From Shewanella mesophila (lineage in GTDB: Bacteria; Pseudomonadota; Gammaproteobacteria; Enterobacterales; Shewanellaceae), in contig NZ_CP080421.1 of the NCBI RefSeq assembly GCF_019457515.1, positions 1,488,001 to 1,552,000 of the forward strand: 64,000 nt of DNA, read 5' to 3'. Positions 53,220 to 63,976 of the stretch are shown in pieces. The notes beneath the pieces are model-generated. The model saw only the letters and a list, made by a program, of their open reading frames with translations, ran no database searches and had not been told where the DNA came from. The position numbers and the translations under genes were made by a program. Every line of letters starts with the position of its first letter. Position 1 is the first letter of the stretch.

Positions 53220-53244
53220 ATGCTGGTCGAAATTCGAAACTTAT

Positions 53245-54099
53245 CTAGTCGTGATAGTTTTCGGCAGCATACAGGGTATTTTCAAGTAGGCTTGCAATCG
53301 TCATTGGCCCAACGCCGCCAGGGACTGGGGTAATGTGGCTAGCGTGCTCTGCTGCGATGTCATATTGCACATCACCAACGAGCTTTCCGTCGTCTAAACG
53401 ATTAATGCCCACGTCGATAACAATAGCGCCGGGTTTAATCCAATCACCAGGAATGAAGTTGGGTTTGCCTACGGCAACGATAACTAAATCAGCGCGGCGG
53501 ATCTTATCTTCAAGGTCGCGAGTAAATCGGTGACAGGTGGTTGTGGTGCAGCCCGCCAGCAGGAGTTCTAAGGTCATAGGACGGCCAACGATATTTGACG
53601 CGCCGACCACGACCGCATCTAGACCATAGGTATCGATACCCGTTGACTTAATTAATGTCATTATTCCCATTGGGGTGCAAGAGCGCAGTACTGGGATACG
53701 TTGTGCTAGACGGCCAACATTGTAGGGATGAAAACCATCGACATCTTTATCTGGGCGGATCCGTTCGATCACCTTTGATTCTTCAATATGCTTTGGCAGC
53801 GGTAGCTGAACTAAGATGCCATCGATTGCCGGATCGTTATTACACCGATCGATAAGCTCAAGCAGCGCAGCTTCACTCGTATCAGATGGTAGATCAAATG
53901 ATTGGGATAAGAAGCCAACTTCTTCGCATGCACGTCGTTTACTACCAACATAAACTTGAGAGGCAGGATCTGCACCTACAAGTATTACGGCTAAACCGGG
54001 TACGCGTTGTCCAGCCTCTTTACGGGCGGCTATTTTCGCGGCTAACTGAGTTCGAATGGATTGGGCGATCGCTTTGCCATCGATTATTTGGGCTGTCAT
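53245..54099 (-). CDS. folD: Bifunctional methylenetetrahydrofolate dehydrogenase/cyclohydrolase
   Basis: Interconverts 5,10-methylene-, methenyl- and 10-formyl-tetrahydrofolate with NADP+. 284 residues (E. coli 288). Signatures: [13 protein letters not shown] with the catalytic Lys, [40 protein letters not shown] and [18 protein letters not shown]. Convergent with cysS; 330 bp of non-coding DNA separate its start from the tRNA cluster. Confidence 0.97.
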   Translation of the reverse strand: MTAQIIDGKAIAQSIRTQLAAKIAARKEAGQRVPGLAVILVGADPASQVYVGSKRRACEEVGFLSQSFDLPSDTSEAALLELIDRCNNDPAIDGILVQLPLPKHIEESKVIERIRPDKDVDGFHPYNVGRLAQRIPVLRSCTPMGIMTLIKSTGIDTYGLDAVVVGASNIVGRPMTLELLLAGCTTTTCHRFTRDLEDKIRRADLVIVAVGKPNFIPGDWIKPGAIVIDVGINRLDDGKLVGDVQYDIAAEHASHITPVPGGVGPMTIASLLENTLYAAENYHD

Positions 54100-54369
54100 G
54101 GGGGTAGGAGTTCCTTTATATGGCGCGATAATAAAATCGGCGACATTTTAACAGGGGTGGTAGCCAGTGTCATTGATTTAGCTTTATAACAGACCGTTTT
54201 ATAATAAGAATAATAATAGCGGCAGAGATTGCCTGTATTGAGGTGACCATTAAGCTCGTCATAGGTGAGGTATTAAAGATGAAACTTGCGCGCTAACGGG
54301 GCGGTTTGTATGATTTATTATCTGATAGATGTTAAATTAAGCATCTGAATGGCCTTTTCAAAAAAATCG

Positions 54370-54398
54370 TTGACGACTATTAAGTGAGGGGATAAGAT
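54370..54398 (+). promoter_or_regulatory. Sigma-70 promoter of the tRNA operon with stringent-type discriminator
   Basis: TTGACG, 17-nt spacer, TAAGAT, followed by GCGCTCC. The GC-rich discriminator is typical of stable-RNA promoters under stringent control. It lies 34 nt before the first tRNA. The rest of 54100-54431 shows no gene. Confidence 0.75.
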
Positions 54399-54431
54399 GC
54401 GCTCCGTTCTCAACGAGACATGTAAGACCTT

Positions 54432-54508
<77 letters not shown>

Positions 54509-54572
54509 AATTTTTAGAGAGTGTGAAAACATTGTCTAGCCCAGTTAGGATATGAACCAAGTTCATAACGAG

Positions 54573-54649
54573 GCGCCCGTAGCTCAGTTGGATAGAGCAT
54601 CCGCCTTCTAAGCGGATGGCCGCAGGTTCGAATCCTGCCGGGCGTACCA
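54573..54649 (+). tRNA. tRNA-Arg (TCT)
   Basis: A 77-nt cloverleaf with acceptor GCGCCCG/CGGGCGT, anticodon arm CCGCC-TTCTAAG-CGGAT (anticodon TCT), T-arm GGTTCGAATCC and encoded CCA. 64 nt after tRNA-Pro. Confidence 0.97.
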
Positions 54650-54655
54650 AACAGT

Positions 54656-54732
54656 GGTGATTGTAGCTCAGTTGGTAGAGCCCCGGATTGTGATTCCGGT
54701 TGTCGTGGGTTCAAGTCCCATCAGTCACCCCA
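54656..54732 (+). tRNA. tRNA-His (GTG)
   Basis: Acceptor GTGATTG/CAGTCAC with the extra G-1 paired to C73, the identity element of tRNA-His. Anticodon arm CCGGA-TTGTGAT-TCCGG (anticodon GTG), T-arm GGTTCAAGTCC and encoded CCA. Third gene of the tRNA operon, 6 nt after tRNA-Arg. Confidence 0.96.
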
Positions 54733-54756
54733 CTTCTTTTTAAGAAGAAAATAAAG

Positions 54757-54781
54757 AAAGCGACCTTGAGTCGCTTTTTTT
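54757..54781 (+). terminator. Rho-independent terminator of the tRNA operon
   Basis: AAAGCGAC-CTTGA-GTCGCTTT with a long T run, 24 nt after tRNA-His. Confidence 0.9.
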
Positions 54782-54829
54782 ACGTCTGTAATTCGAGCTT
54801 TGAGGCTCGACTATGCAGAAAACCGTGGC

Positions 54830-54835
54830 TATAAT
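54830..54835 (+). promoter_or_regulatory. Candidate -10 element of the tig promoter
   Basis: A perfect TATAAT about 155 bp before tig. The sequence 17 nt further up (TCGACT) is a poor -35, so the call is tentative. Confidence 0.35.
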
Positions 54836-54988
54836 GTCGCGTCTTGATAAATTTCAACTATGTGCGACGACTGCCAAACCCAGTTACCAAGCCATTTTAG
54901 TCGTTTTTTTAGATCAAGAAACGAATACCTTAATAGTTGAATATTCGGCTATTACAAAAAGACGTTTGACATATTTCGAGGTAAAACA

Positions 54989-56293
54989 ATGCAAGTTTCT
55001 GTAGAAACAACACAAGGTTTAGAACGCCGTCTAACTATTTCTGTTCCAGCTGAGCAGATCGAGAAAGCCGTTTCAGATAGTTTAAAAAATGAAGCTAAGC
55101 GCGCACGTATTCCTGGTTTTCGTCCAGGTAAAGTACCTGTAAGCGTGATCAATAAGCGTTACGGCACGGCTATTCGTCAAGAGATCACTGGTGAAGTGAT
55201 GCAACGTAACTTTATCGAAGCCATTATCGCTGAGAAGTTAAACCCTGCTGGTGCACCTACTTTCGTTCCAGGCGAAACTGATGCTGAAAACTTCCAGTTT
55301 GTGGCTACATTCGAGATCTACCCAGAAGTAGAACTAAAAGGTCTAGATGCGATTGAAGTTGAACAGCCTAAAGCTGAAGTAACTGATGCCGATGTAGACG
55401 CGATGATTGAGACACTACGCAAGCAACATGCTACTTTCGAAGCTGTTGAGCGTGAAGCGGCTGATGGCGACAAGGCGAAAATAGATTTCGTTGGTTCTAT
55501 CGACGGTGAAGAGTTCGAAGGCGGAAAAGCTGAAGATTTTGAACTTCAACTTGGTAGCGGCCGCATGATCCCAGGTTTCGAATCTGGTGTTGTAGGTCAT
55601 AAAGCGGGTGAAGAGTTCGAAATCGACGTCACTTTCCCTGAAGATTACCACGCTGAAAACCTAAAAGGTAAAGTTGCGAAATTCGCAATCACCCTTAAAG
55701 AAGTTCAAGCGGCTAACCTTCCAGAAGTTAACGATGAGTTTGCTAAGTTATTTGGTGTTGTTGAAGGTGGCCTAGAGGCACTTAAAGCTGAAATCACTAA
55801 GAACATGAGCCGTGAACTTGAGCAAGCGCTTAAAGCTAACGTTAAAGATCAAGTGTTGAATGGTTTGCTTGAGCAAAATGAACTCGACCTACCAAAAGCT
55901 TTGATTGACGGTGAAGTGAATGTACTTCGTCAACAAGCTATGCAACGTTTTGGTCAGCAATCAGCTAACATGCCTGAACTACCAGCGGATCTATTTACCG
56001 AACAAGCAGAACGTCGCGTAAAAGTCGGTCTGCTTCTTGGTGAAGTGATTAAGACTAACGAGCTAAAAGCTGAAGACGATCGTGTACAAACATTGATCGC
56101 ATCTATGGCTTCTGCATATGAAGATCCAAGTGAAGTTGTTGAGTATTACAACAGCAACCAAGAGATGATGCAGAATATGCGTAACGTTGCGTTAGAAGAA
56201 CAAGCGGTAGAAGCCCTGCTAAAATCTGCGAAAGTGACCGAGAAAGATGTCAATTTCGAAGAATTTATGAACAAGGCTACCGGTCGCGCGTAA
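54989..56293 (+). CDS. tig: Trigger factor
   Basis: Ribosome-bound chaperone with prolyl isomerase activity, 434 residues (E. coli 432). N-terminal ribosome-binding signature [19 protein letters not shown] (contains the FRxGK motif) at about residues 42-60; FKBP-type domain about 150-245 ([34 protein letters not shown]); helical C-terminal arms. Head of the tig-clpP-clpX-lon block, the standard gammaproteobacterial order. Confidence 0.97.
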   Translation: MQVSVETTQGLERRLTISVPAEQIEKAVSDSLKNEAKRARIPGFRPGKVPVSVINKRYGTAIRQEITGEVMQRNFIEAIIAEKLNPAGAPTFVPGETDAENFQFVATFEIYPEVELKGLDAIEVEQPKAEVTDADVDAMIETLRKQHATFEAVEREAADGDKAKIDFVGSIDGEEFEGGKAEDFELQLGSGRMIPGFESGVVGHKAGEEFEIDVTFPEDYHAENLKGKVAKFAITLKEVQAANLPEVNDEFAKLFGVVEGGLEALKAEITKNMSRELEQALKANVKDQVLNGLLEQNELDLPKALIDGEVNVLRQQAMQRFGQQSANMPELPADLFTEQAERRVKVGLLLGEVIKTNELKAEDDRVQTLIASMASAYEDPSEVVEYYNSNQEMMQNMRNVALEEQAVEALLKSAKVTEKDVNFEEFMNKATGRA

Positions 56294-56328
56294 CCTAAGC
56301 TTGACTTAAATGGCTATTAGCCATTTAT

Positions 56329-56365
56329 AATGGCTCGTATGAGGCTCCTCATGCGAGCCATTTTT
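56329..56365 (+). terminator. Rho-independent terminator between tig and clpP
   Basis: A 16-bp stem (AATGGCTCGTATGAGG with CCTCATGCGAGCCATT, one G-U pair), then TTTTTATTT. A smaller hairpin AAATGGCTATTAGCCATTT precedes it at about 56308. It ends only 18 nt before clpP. Confidence 0.88.
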
Positions 56366-56382
56366 ATTTAGGGAAGTTAACA

Positions 56383-56994
56383 ATGCTAAATGCGCCAGAA
56401 TCTGTACTGAATGCACTTGTCCCAATGGTTGTTGAACAAACAGCTAAAGGCGAACGCTCATATGATATTTATTCTCGTCTCTTAAAAGAGCGTGTCATCT
56501 TCTTAGTTGGCCAAGTTGAAGAACATATGGCGAATCTTATTGTGGCTCAGTTGTTATTTTTAGAGTCAGAAAGCCCAGATAAAGATATCTATTTATATAT
56601 CAACTCTCCAGGTGGTTCCGTTACTGCTGGTATGGCGATTTATGATACAATGCAATTCATTAAGCCTAATGTTAGTACCGTTTGTATCGGTCAGGCTGCA
56701 AGCATGGGCGCATTCCTGCTAGCCGGTGGCGCTGAAGGTAAACGCCATTGTTTGCCTAACTCGCGAGTAATGATCCATCAGCCATTAGGTGGTTTTCAAG
56801 GACAGGCGTCTGATATCGCGATTCATGCGCAAGAGATCCTTGGCATTAAGAATAAATTAAATCAAATGTTAGCCGACCATACAGGGCAACCCTTAGAAGT
56901 TATCGAGCGTGATACCGATCGTGATAATTTCATGAGTGCTCAAGAGGCCGCAGCTTATGGTTTAGTTGACTCTGTGTTAGACAAACGAGGCTGA
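56383..56994 (+). CDS. clpP: ATP-dependent Clp protease proteolytic subunit
   Basis: Serine protease chamber of ClpXP/ClpAP, 203 residues. Catalytic S107 ([11 protein letters not shown]), H132 (VMIHQPLGG) and Asp about 181 (ERDTDRD). Located 83 nt before clpX. The terminator directly upstream means that read-through or a promoter overlapping the hairpin must drive it. Confidence 0.97.
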   Translation: MLNAPESVLNALVPMVVEQTAKGERSYDIYSRLLKERVIFLVGQVEEHMANLIVAQLLFLESESPDKDIYLYINSPGGSVTAGMAIYDTMQFIKPNVSTVCIGQAASMGAFLLAGGAEGKRHCLPNSRVMIHQPLGGFQGQASDIAIHAQEILGIKNKLNQMLADHTGQPLEVIERDTDRDNFMSAQEAAAYGLVDSVLDKRG

Positions 56995-57077
56995 TAATTG
57001 TCTATTGCTGAGCTATGATCAGTAAAAGGCCATAAGATGAATCATGCAGTGAGTGAAACTGCAAAAGAGGTAAAGTA

Positions 57078-58355
57078 ATGGGCGATAACAAAAGCAACGG
57101 TGATAGCGGGAAACTGCTGTACTGCTCTTTTTGTGGAAAGAGTCAGCATGAGGTTCGTAAGCTTATTGCTGGTCCTTCAGTTTATGTATGTGATGAGTGT
57201 GTAGAGCTCTGCAACGATATTATCCGTGAAGAGATCAGAGAGATATCACCAAAGCAAGATCAAGATAGGTTGCCTACGCCACATGAGCTTAGAGCGCATC
57301 TTGATGATTATGTTATTGGGCAAGAGAAGGCTAAGAAAGTCTTATCTGTAGCGGTATACAATCACTATAAACGTTTGAAAAATGCGACACCTAAAGATGG
57401 TGTTGAACTCGGCAAGAGTAATATCTTGCTGATTGGTCCAACTGGTAGTGGTAAAACATTACTTGCCGAGACCCTTGCACGCTTTTTGAACGTCCCATTC
57501 ACAATGGCTGATGCAACGACCTTAACCGAGGCTGGTTATGTCGGTGAAGATGTGGAAAACATCATTCAGAAGTTATTGCAAAAATGCGATTACGACGTAG
57601 AGAAGGCACAGCGTGGTATCGTTTACATCGATGAAATTGATAAGATCAGTCGTAAGTCGGACAACCCATCCATTACTCGTGATGTTTCTGGTGAGGGGGT
57701 TCAACAAGCACTGCTAAAGCTTATCGAAGGAACAGTCGCCGCTGTTCCTCCACAAGGTGGCCGTAAGCATCCTCAACAGGAGTTTTTACAGGTTGATACC
57801 TCTAAGATCCTTTTTATCTGTGGTGGTGCATTCGCAGGCCTAGAGAAAGTGGTTGAGCAACGCTCGCACGTGGGCTCTGGTATTGGTTTTGGCGCCGAAG
57901 TCAAAGGTGAAGCTGACAAAGCGACTATCTCAGATATGCTGATGCAAGTTGAACCCGAAGATTTGGTTAAGTACGGTTTGATACCAGAGTTTATTGGTCG
58001 TCTTCCTGTGCTTGCTACCTTATCTGAACTCGATGAAGCCGCACTTATTGAGATTTTATCTGCGCCAAAGAATGCACTGACTAAACAGTTTGCGGCACTT
58101 TTCGAAATGGAAGGTGTTGATCTTGAGTTTAGAGAAGATGCGTTGAAAGCGATTGCCATAAAGGCGATGACGCGTAAAACTGGTGCTCGAGGACTACGTT
58201 CCATCGTAGAAGGTATTTTACTTGATATCATGTATGACTTACCTTCATCGGAAAACGTCGCCAAAGTCGTTATTGATGAGTCAGTGGTTAACGGTGAATC
58301 AGAACCCATTTTGATTTTTGAGAACACCGAATCGCAAGCAGCGGTAGCCGAATAA
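57078..58355 (+). CDS. clpX: ATP-dependent Clp protease ATP-binding subunit ClpX
   Basis: AAA+ unfoldase, 425 residues (E. coli 424). N-terminal zinc-binding domain with four cysteines ([18 protein letters not shown]); Walker A GPTGSGKT near residue 120; Walker [11 protein letters not shown]; the pore loop GYVGEDV; ClpP-binding IGF loop ([10 protein letters not shown]). Confidence 0.97.
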   Translation: MGDNKSNGDSGKLLYCSFCGKSQHEVRKLIAGPSVYVCDECVELCNDIIREEIREISPKQDQDRLPTPHELRAHLDDYVIGQEKAKKVLSVAVYNHYKRLKNATPKDGVELGKSNILLIGPTGSGKTLLAETLARFLNVPFTMADATTLTEAGYVGEDVENIIQKLLQKCDYDVEKAQRGIVYIDEIDKISRKSDNPSITRDVSGEGVQQALLKLIEGTVAAVPPQGGRKHPQQEFLQVDTSKILFICGGAFAGLEKVVEQRSHVGSGIGFGAEVKGEADKATISDMLMQVEPEDLVKYGLIPEFIGRLPVLATLSELDEAALIEILSAPKNALTKQFAALFEMEGVDLEFREDALKAIAIKAMTRKTGARGLRSIVEGILLDIMYDLPSSENVAKVVIDESVVNGESEPILIFENTESQAAVAE

Positions 58356-58386
58356 TAATTAGGCTAACGAAAGCGAAACTATGATT

Positions 58387-58412
58387 AAGGAGCCTAAAGG
58401 GCTCCTTTTTTT
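58387..58412 (+). terminator. Rho-independent terminator after clpX
   Basis: AAGGAGCC-TAAAG-GGCTCCTT followed by T residues. Confidence 0.88.
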
Positions 58413-58420
58413 ATTTTTGC

Positions 58421-58449
58421 CATTGAAACAGATCAATCTACCCCAATAT
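58421..58449 (+). promoter_or_regulatory. Sigma-32 heat-shock promoter of lon
   Basis: CATTGAAA, 12-nt gap, CCCCAATAT fits the RpoH consensus CTTGAAA-N11-16-CCCCATNT, 35 bp before the lon start and just behind the clpX terminator. Confidence 0.7.
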
Positions 58450-58483
58450 ACTCATTAATATTGTTAGCAAACGGAATCGAGCT

Positions 58484-60841
58484 ATGACCTCAGAGCGTGA
58501 AGCGCGAATCGAACTCCCCGTACTGCCACTGCGAGACGTGGTGGTGTATCCCCATATGGTTATTCCCCTATTTGTTGGACGGGAAAAATCTATTCGTTGT
58601 TTAGAAGCAGCGATGGAGCAAGACAAGCAGATAATTTTAGTGGCCCAGCGCGATGCTGAATTAGATGAACCGACTAGTGACGACATCTTTGAAGTTGGTA
58701 CCGTTGCCTCTATTTTACAGCTGCTTAAGTTACCTGACGGCACAGTTAAAGTGTTAGTCGAAGGCGGCCAACGTGCTCGTATTCACAAGTACACCCAAGA
58801 AACTGAGTATTTTGTTGCTACAGCAGAGTACCTAGATTCAGAACAGCTCGTTGACAAAGAAGAGGAAGTGCTTGTTCGTTCGGCAATTGGCCAATTCGAA
58901 GGTTATATCAAGCTGAACAAGAAGATCCCGCCAGAGGTATTAACTTCATTATCGGGTATCGATGAAGCTGCGCGTCTTGCTGATACCATGGCTGCACATA
59001 TGCCGCTTAAGCTTGAAGACAAGCAAACCGTTCTCGAGATGATTAATGTTTCAGAGCGTCTTGAATACTTAATGGCCATGATGGAGTCTGAAATCGATTT
59101 GCTACAAGTCGAGAAGCGTATTCGCTCTCGGGTTAAGAAGCAGATGGAAAAGAGCCAGCGTGAGTATTACCTTAATGAGCAGATGAAGGCGATTCAAAAA
59201 GAGTTGGGGGATATCGATGAGTCCCATGACGAATTTGAAACCTTAGCTAAGAAGATTGACGAAGCTGGCATGCCAAACGAGGCGAAGGATAAGGCAACAG
59301 CTGAGCTCAATAAGCTTAAGATGATGTCGCCAATGTCTGCTGAAGCGACTGTGGTGCGCAGCTACGTTGATTGGATGATTTCTGTGCCTTGGAAGCAACG
59401 CTCTAAAATTAAGCGTGATTTAGCCAAGGCGCAAGACGTGCTCGATACCGATCATTTTGGCCTTGAGAAGGTCAAGGAACGCATTTTAGAGTATCTAGCG
59501 GTACAAAGCCGAGTTAAGCAGCTTAAAGGGCCTATCCTTTGTTTAGTTGGACCACCAGGTGTGGGTAAAACGTCTCTTGGTCAGTCTATCGCTAAGGCGA
59601 CAGGACGTAAGTATGTGCGAGTTGCGTTAGGCGGCGTGAGAGATGAGGCGGAGATCCGTGGTCATCGTCGTACTTATATCGGCTCAATGCCCGGTAAAGT
59701 GATCCAGAAGATGTCAAAAGTCGGCGTTAAGAATCCACTATTCTTACTCGATGAAATAGATAAAATGAGCTCAGATATGCGTGGCGACCCAGCATCGGCA
59801 CTACTTGAGGTGTTAGATCCTGAGCAAAATGCAACCTTTAGCGACCACTATTTAGAGGTTGACTACGATCTGTCGGACGTCATGTTTGTCGCTACATCCA
59901 ACTCGATGAATATCCCAGGGCCTTTATTAGACCGTATGGAAGTGATTCGTCTATCGGGTTACACGGAAGATGAAAAGCTGAATATTGCTAAGCAGCACTT
60001 GCTACCTAAGCAGATTGAGCGCAACGGCCTCAAAGCCAGCGAAGTGACTGTCGATGATAGTGCCATTATCGGTATTATTCGTTACTACACTCGTGAAGCT
60101 GGCGTGCGTTCACTTGAGCGTGAATTGTCGAAAATTTGCCGTAAAGTGGTGAAGAAGATCTTACTCGACAAGTCGGTTAAACATGTCGATGTAAACCAAG
60201 AGAACTTGAAGTCCTTCCTTGGCGTACAGCGCTGCGATTACGGAAAAGCAGAGTCGAATAACCAAATTGGGCAAGTGACGGGCCTAGCATGGACTGAAGT
60301 CGGTGGCGATCTACTCACCATTGAAGCGACCTCGGTTCCAGGTAAGGGCAAGCTGACTTATACAGGGTCACTTGGCGATGTGATGCAAGAGTCGATTCAG
60401 GCTGCAATGACAGTCGTTAGGGCACGAGCCGAGCAGCTGGGGATTAACCCTGATTTTTATGAGAAGCGTGATATTCATGTGCACGTTCCTGAAGGTGCGA
60501 CCCCTAAAGATGGTCCTTCAGCTGGCGCAGCCATGTGTACTGCACTCGTTTCTAGCCTTACGGGTAATCCGGTGCGGGCCGATGTAGCCATGACCGGTGA
60601 AATTACCTTGCGCGGTGAAGTATTACCGATCGGTGGACTAAAAGAGAAGCTACTCGCAGCCCATAGAGGTGGGACTAAACTAGTGCTTATTCCAAAAGAG
60701 AATGAGCGAGATTTAGAGGAGATCCCTGCAAATGTGGTGGCCGATCTCGAGATAAGACCCGTGCGTTGGGTGGAAGAAGTACTTGAATTGGCTTTAGAAC
60801 GACCAATTGAAGGCTTCGAAGTTGTTAAAAATTTGGTCTAA
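58484..60841 (+). CDS. lon: ATP-dependent protease Lon
   Basis: Homohexameric AAA+ serine protease of the cytoplasm, 785 residues (E. coli 784). N-terminal substrate domain ([19 protein letters not shown]), Walker A GPPGVGKT about residue 356, Walker [10 protein letters not shown], catalytic S679 in [10 protein letters not shown] and the Lys in [14 protein letters not shown] (about 722). Own heat-shock-type promoter, separate from clpX. Confidence 0.97.
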   Translation: MTSEREARIELPVLPLRDVVVYPHMVIPLFVGREKSIRCLEAAMEQDKQIILVAQRDAELDEPTSDDIFEVGTVASILQLLKLPDGTVKVLVEGGQRARIHKYTQETEYFVATAEYLDSEQLVDKEEEVLVRSAIGQFEGYIKLNKKIPPEVLTSLSGIDEAARLADTMAAHMPLKLEDKQTVLEMINVSERLEYLMAMMESEIDLLQVEKRIRSRVKKQMEKSQREYYLNEQMKAIQKELGDIDESHDEFETLAKKIDEAGMPNEAKDKATAELNKLKMMSPMSAEATVVRSYVDWMISVPWKQRSKIKRDLAKAQDVLDTDHFGLEKVKERILEYLAVQSRVKQLKGPILCLVGPPGVGKTSLGQSIAKATGRKYVRVALGGVRDEAEIRGHRRTYIGSMPGKVIQKMSKVGVKNPLFLLDEIDKMSSDMRGDPASALLEVLDPEQNATFSDHYLEVDYDLSDVMFVATSNSMNIPGPLLDRMEVIRLSGYTEDEKLNIAKQHLLPKQIERNGLKASEVTVDDSAIIGIIRYYTREAGVRSLERELSKICRKVVKKILLDKSVKHVDVNQENLKSFLGVQRCDYGKAESNNQIGQVTGLAWTEVGGDLLTIEATSVPGKGKLTYTGSLGDVMQESIQAAMTVVRARAEQLGINPDFYEKRDIHVHVPEGATPKDGPSAGAAMCTALVSSLTGNPVRADVAMTGEITLRGEVLPIGGLKEKLLAAHRGGTKLVLIPKENERDLEEIPANVVADLEIRPVRWVEEVLELALERPIEGFEVVKNLV

Positions 60842-61099
60842 CGCAAGAAAATGCCCATTTGCATTAAAAAAAGTGCAAAAAGGGGCTTTTTAAAATCGTA
60901 ACCTGTGGTAGCCTAGGTCGGTGGATAGCTTTTTAGCTACAGGCCTTGGCGCTACTGGTTTTGAGCTTATTCCAATTTTATTTCTTAGGTTTTCCTATTT
61001 GGCTTGAACTTTAGTATCAAGCTTGTTATAAAAAGCCTCCGCAGACCGCTCTAGAGAAGGATTTGGTTGCGGCGCAAAAATTAAATTCAAGGGGATGAC

Positions 61100-61372
61100 A
61101 TGAACAAATCTGAACTAATCGAGAAAATCGCTTCTGGTGCTGACATTTCTAAAGCGGCTGCTGGCCGTGCTCTAGATTCTTTTATTTCTGCTGTGACTGA
61201 TGGTCTAAAAGAAGGCGATAAAATTTCTCTAGTTGGTTTTGGTACTTTTGAAGTTCGTCAACGTGCAGAGCGTACTGGTCGCAACCCACAGACGGGTAAA
61301 GAGATCAAGATTGCAGCGGCAAATATTCCTGCATTCAAAGCAGGTAAAGCACTTAAAGACGCTGTAAACTAA
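61100..61372 (+). CDS. hupB: DNA-binding protein HU-beta
   Basis: Nucleoid protein of 90 residues. It starts [28 protein letters not shown] and has the beta-arm with the [12 protein letters not shown] signature (Pro at its tip) and VPAFKAGK-type ending [21 protein letters not shown] binding site. It keeps the lon-hupB-ppiD order of other gammaproteobacteria. Confidence 0.97.
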   Translation: MNKSELIEKIASGADISKAAAGRALDSFISAVTDGLKEGDKISLVGFGTFEVRQRAERTGRNPQTGKEIKIAAANIPAFKAGKALKDAVN

Positions 61373-61420
61373 GACATACTTAGTCAAGGTGGCCTTTGTA
61401 AACCTTATAAGTAGAATGAT

Positions 61421-61446
61421 AAGCACTGTTTAGACAGTGCTTTTTA
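61421..61446 (+). terminator. Rho-independent terminator after hupB
   Basis: AAGCACTGT-TTAG-ACAGTGCTT and T run. Confidence 0.9.
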
Positions 61447-61537
61447 CGAGTGAGTGTTTTGGTAATGATGCTTTCATTATCATGCCGTTGGCCTAACTTA
61501 CCCAAAGAGTAAACTAGGTCTGACAATTTACAAGAAT

Positions 61538-61567
61538 GGCGCATCCTACATAGTGATGCGCCTTTTT
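61538..61567 (+). terminator. Second terminator, directly before ppiD
   Basis: GGCGCATC-N9-GATGCGCC followed by TTTTTATTTTT, 29 nt upstream of the ppiD start. It is separate from the hupB terminator 95 bp earlier, so it must end some other transcript or attenuate ppiD. Confidence 0.8.
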
Positions 61568-61595
61568 ATTTTTAATGCAACGAGCGAGAAGTCTG

Positions 61596-63467
61596 ATGTT
61601 AGAAAAGATTCGCGAAGGCTCACAAGGCGTGATTGCAAAAAGCATTCTCGTTATTGTAATACTGTCCTTTGCTTTTACTGGTGTGAGTAGCTATTTAGGT
61701 TCATCGACAGAGCCTAGTGCTGCAACAGTAAACGGCGAAGAGATCAGCAAATCGGCGTTAGAGCAAGCCTATCAAAGCGAGCGTGCGAGATTAGAGCAAC
61801 AATTAGGTGAAATGTACGCTGCACTAGCCAGTAACGAGAGTTATTTAGCGAGTGTTAAGCAAAGCGTTTTAGAGCGTTTGGTTGGTGATAAACTGGTAGA
61901 CCAAACGGCTGCAGATCTTGGCTTGACTGTTTCTGATGAGCAGATCAAAAATGCCATCATGAATGAGCCAGCGTTTCAAGTTGATGGCATATTTAATAAT
62001 GACAGATATCTGGCGCTAATTCGTCAACTGGGTTATCAAGCTAATAGCTTCCGCGATATGATGCGTGCCGATATGACTCGTCGTCAGCTTGTTGTATCAC
62101 TTGTTGGTTCTGAATTTGTACTACCTGGTGAAGCTAACTATCTAGCCCAGATCCAAGGTCAAACTCGTGATATCCGTTATCATGTTGTCGATGCGACTCC
62201 GTTTCTTGAGCAAGTTACCGTATCTGATGAAGAAACGAATACCTATTATCAAGCGAATCAAAATCAATTTGTTCGCCCAGAAACAGTATCACTCGATTAC
62301 CTTGAGCTGAATTCCTCTGACATAGCGAGTGCAATAGCGGTGTCTGATGAAGAAGCGCAGACCTATTATGATGAAAACAAAGCTCAGTACGTCAAAGCTG
62401 AGAAGCGTCTTGCTGGTCATATTCTGGTTAATCTAGGTGACGATGAGGCTGCTGCTAAAGCCAAAGCTGAGGCTATCTACGCCAAGCTGCAAGCGGGTGA
62501 AGACTTTGCTGCATTAGCTAAAACCGATTCTGATGACACCTTTAGCGGCGAGCAGGGTGGTCAACTCGATTGGTTTGAGCAAGGTGTTATGGAGCCTGCT
62601 TTCGATACCGCCCTATTTGGTTTAGCACAAGGAGAGTATTCACCAGTCATTAAGACGAGTTTTGGTTATCACATCGTTAAATTACTCGATGTACAACCAA
62701 GTTCTACTGCGCCATTTAGCGATGTCAAAGATAAGATCATCACACAGTTGATGAATAAAAAGTCTGTTGATCAGTTTTATGGCTTACAGCAACGCCTTGC
62801 TGATGTCAGTTATGAAGTGCCTGATACTTTAGCTGAAGCGTCTAAGGAAGTCGGCGTTCCAGTGAAGACCAGTCCTGTATTTTCTCGAGATAATGCGCCA
62901 GAGCTATTCAGTTCACCTGAAGTGCTTAAAGCCGCTTTCTCTAATACTGTGTTACTCGATGGTATGAATAGCGATGTTATCGAGCTTGGTCCTAATCATG
63001 TGATTGTGGTTCGAGTTAATACTCATACCGCAGCGGGTACCTTAAGCTTAGATGAAGTTAAAGCCTCTATTGTAGAGCGTCTAAAACAGGATAAGGCGAA
63101 TGAGCTTGCTCGTGAGAGTGCGCAAGCTATGATGACTGCGATTAAGGGTGGAGATACTTCTGCTGAACTTACCCTTCATACTAAGTTAACTCGTTTCGAT
63201 CAGTCTGTTGATACTGGCATTGTGAATAAAACCTTTGAGATGGCCCAACCTGCAGGTGATGACTTAGTGGTTGATACTGCTTCTCTGGCTAATGGTTATG
63301 CGGTTATCGTGTTAGACAAAGTGAATGCCGCTGAAGGTGTTGATGAGAATCTTGTTAATGCCTTAAAGCAACGTCTTAATTCTCAGTACAGTGAAAATGA
63401 TTACCGTGCTTTGATAAGCTTACTAAAGGCTAAAGGTGAAGTGGTTTATACTCCAGCCGAAGAGTAA
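61596..63467 (+). CDS. ppiD: Periplasmic folding chaperone PpiD
   Basis: Membrane-anchored periplasmic chaperone at the SecYEG exit, about 623 residues (E. coli 623). One N-terminal transmembrane helix (SILVIVILSFAFTGVSSYL), SurA_N-like chaperone region, then a parvulin domain at about residues 260-360 (EKRLAGHILV, DFAALAKTDSDD, GQLDWFEQGVMEPAFD, SFGYHIVKLLD). MLEKIREGSQG at 61596 is chosen: GAGAAG lies 7 nt upstream, and the family begins this way; seven more codons are open upstream. Confidence 0.95.
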   Translation: MLEKIREGSQGVIAKSILVIVILSFAFTGVSSYLGSSTEPSAATVNGEEISKSALEQAYQSERARLEQQLGEMYAALASNESYLASVKQSVLERLVGDKLVDQTAADLGLTVSDEQIKNAIMNEPAFQVDGIFNNDRYLALIRQLGYQANSFRDMMRADMTRRQLVVSLVGSEFVLPGEANYLAQIQGQTRDIRYHVVDATPFLEQVTVSDEETNTYYQANQNQFVRPETVSLDYLELNSSDIASAIAVSDEEAQTYYDENKAQYVKAEKRLAGHILVNLGDDEAAAKAKAEAIYAKLQAGEDFAALAKTDSDDTFSGEQGGQLDWFEQGVMEPAFDTALFGLAQGEYSPVIKTSFGYHIVKLLDVQPSSTAPFSDVKDKIITQLMNKKSVDQFYGLQQRLADVSYEVPDTLAEASKEVGVPVKTSPVFSRDNAPELFSSPEVLKAAFSNTVLLDGMNSDVIELGPNHVIVVRVNTHTAAGTLSLDEVKASIVERLKQDKANELARESAQAMMTAIKGGDTSAELTLHTKLTRFDQSVDTGIVNKTFEMAQPAGDDLVVDTASLANGYAVIVLDKVNAAEGVDENLVNALKQRLNSQYSENDYRALISLLKAKGEVVYTPAEE

Positions 63468-63496
63468 TCGCTAAGCAACGACAGTTTAGAGTTAAG

Positions 63497-63525
63497 AAAG
63501 CCAGCGTTAATCCGCTGGCTTTTTT
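63497..63525 (+). terminator. Rho-independent terminator after ppiD
   Basis: AAAGCCAGCG-TTAATC-CGCTGGCTTT then TTTT. Confidence 0.92.
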
Positions 63526-63574
63526 ATGGCTGCAATGGGTATTAAAAAAGTGTTTGTGTAGTCGCAGGGTTAAT

Positions 63575-63976
63575 ACCAATTAGTATAAGAAAGTGATCTC
63601 CCCTGCGTGTTTTTTTGGCAACTAATTCAAGGCGAATGGTCGATGGAATGGTTGCTCTCTTGTGAGGCCGTTCAACGCAGAAGTAGGAAGTCAAAAACAC
63701 GCCTAACAGGCGAATTTGTGTTAACGAGTTTGACCCTAGTTCAACTATGCTCTTCACTCGTTGCAATCAACAGGATCTAGCATGTTCCAGACATACTTAA
63801 GGCATTCCTTCCATCGCTGGCGGTCAGATGTTGTGAATGCCCTTAATGCACGACTAAAGGGATTTTTAGGAGGTAGGGTAACGCATGGAGCCGTTACCGA
63901 GGATGCTAGAGCCGAGGAGCATTGCTTCATAAGCGCTAAATTCTCGTTGAGCGTCAAATCTTTATACTGATAGGCA
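63575..63976. repeat. MITE-like intergenic repeat
   Basis: About 400 bp of non-coding DNA bounded by imperfect inverted ends: ACCAATTAGTATAAGAAA on the left and TTTATACTGATAGG on the right, sharing the core (C/A)AGTATAA when one is reversed. Inside are GCGTGTTTTTTT paired with AAAAACACGC (63605-63705) and a perfect hairpin GGTAACG-CATGGAGC-CGTTACC at 63877-63898. The left 140 bp align with a segment at 36311-36412. No transposase. A 69-codon open frame (63761-63970) lies wholly within it. Confidence 0.55.

Noticed and set aside
57773-58327. A 184-codon minus-strand frame inside clpX
   Set aside because: It is antisense to a fully conserved ClpX; the serine-rich composition is an artefact of the opposite strand.
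63761-63970. A 69-codon open frame at the right end
   Set aside because: It lies wholly inside the structured repeat and has no convincing ribosome binding site, so I treat it as part of the repeat.
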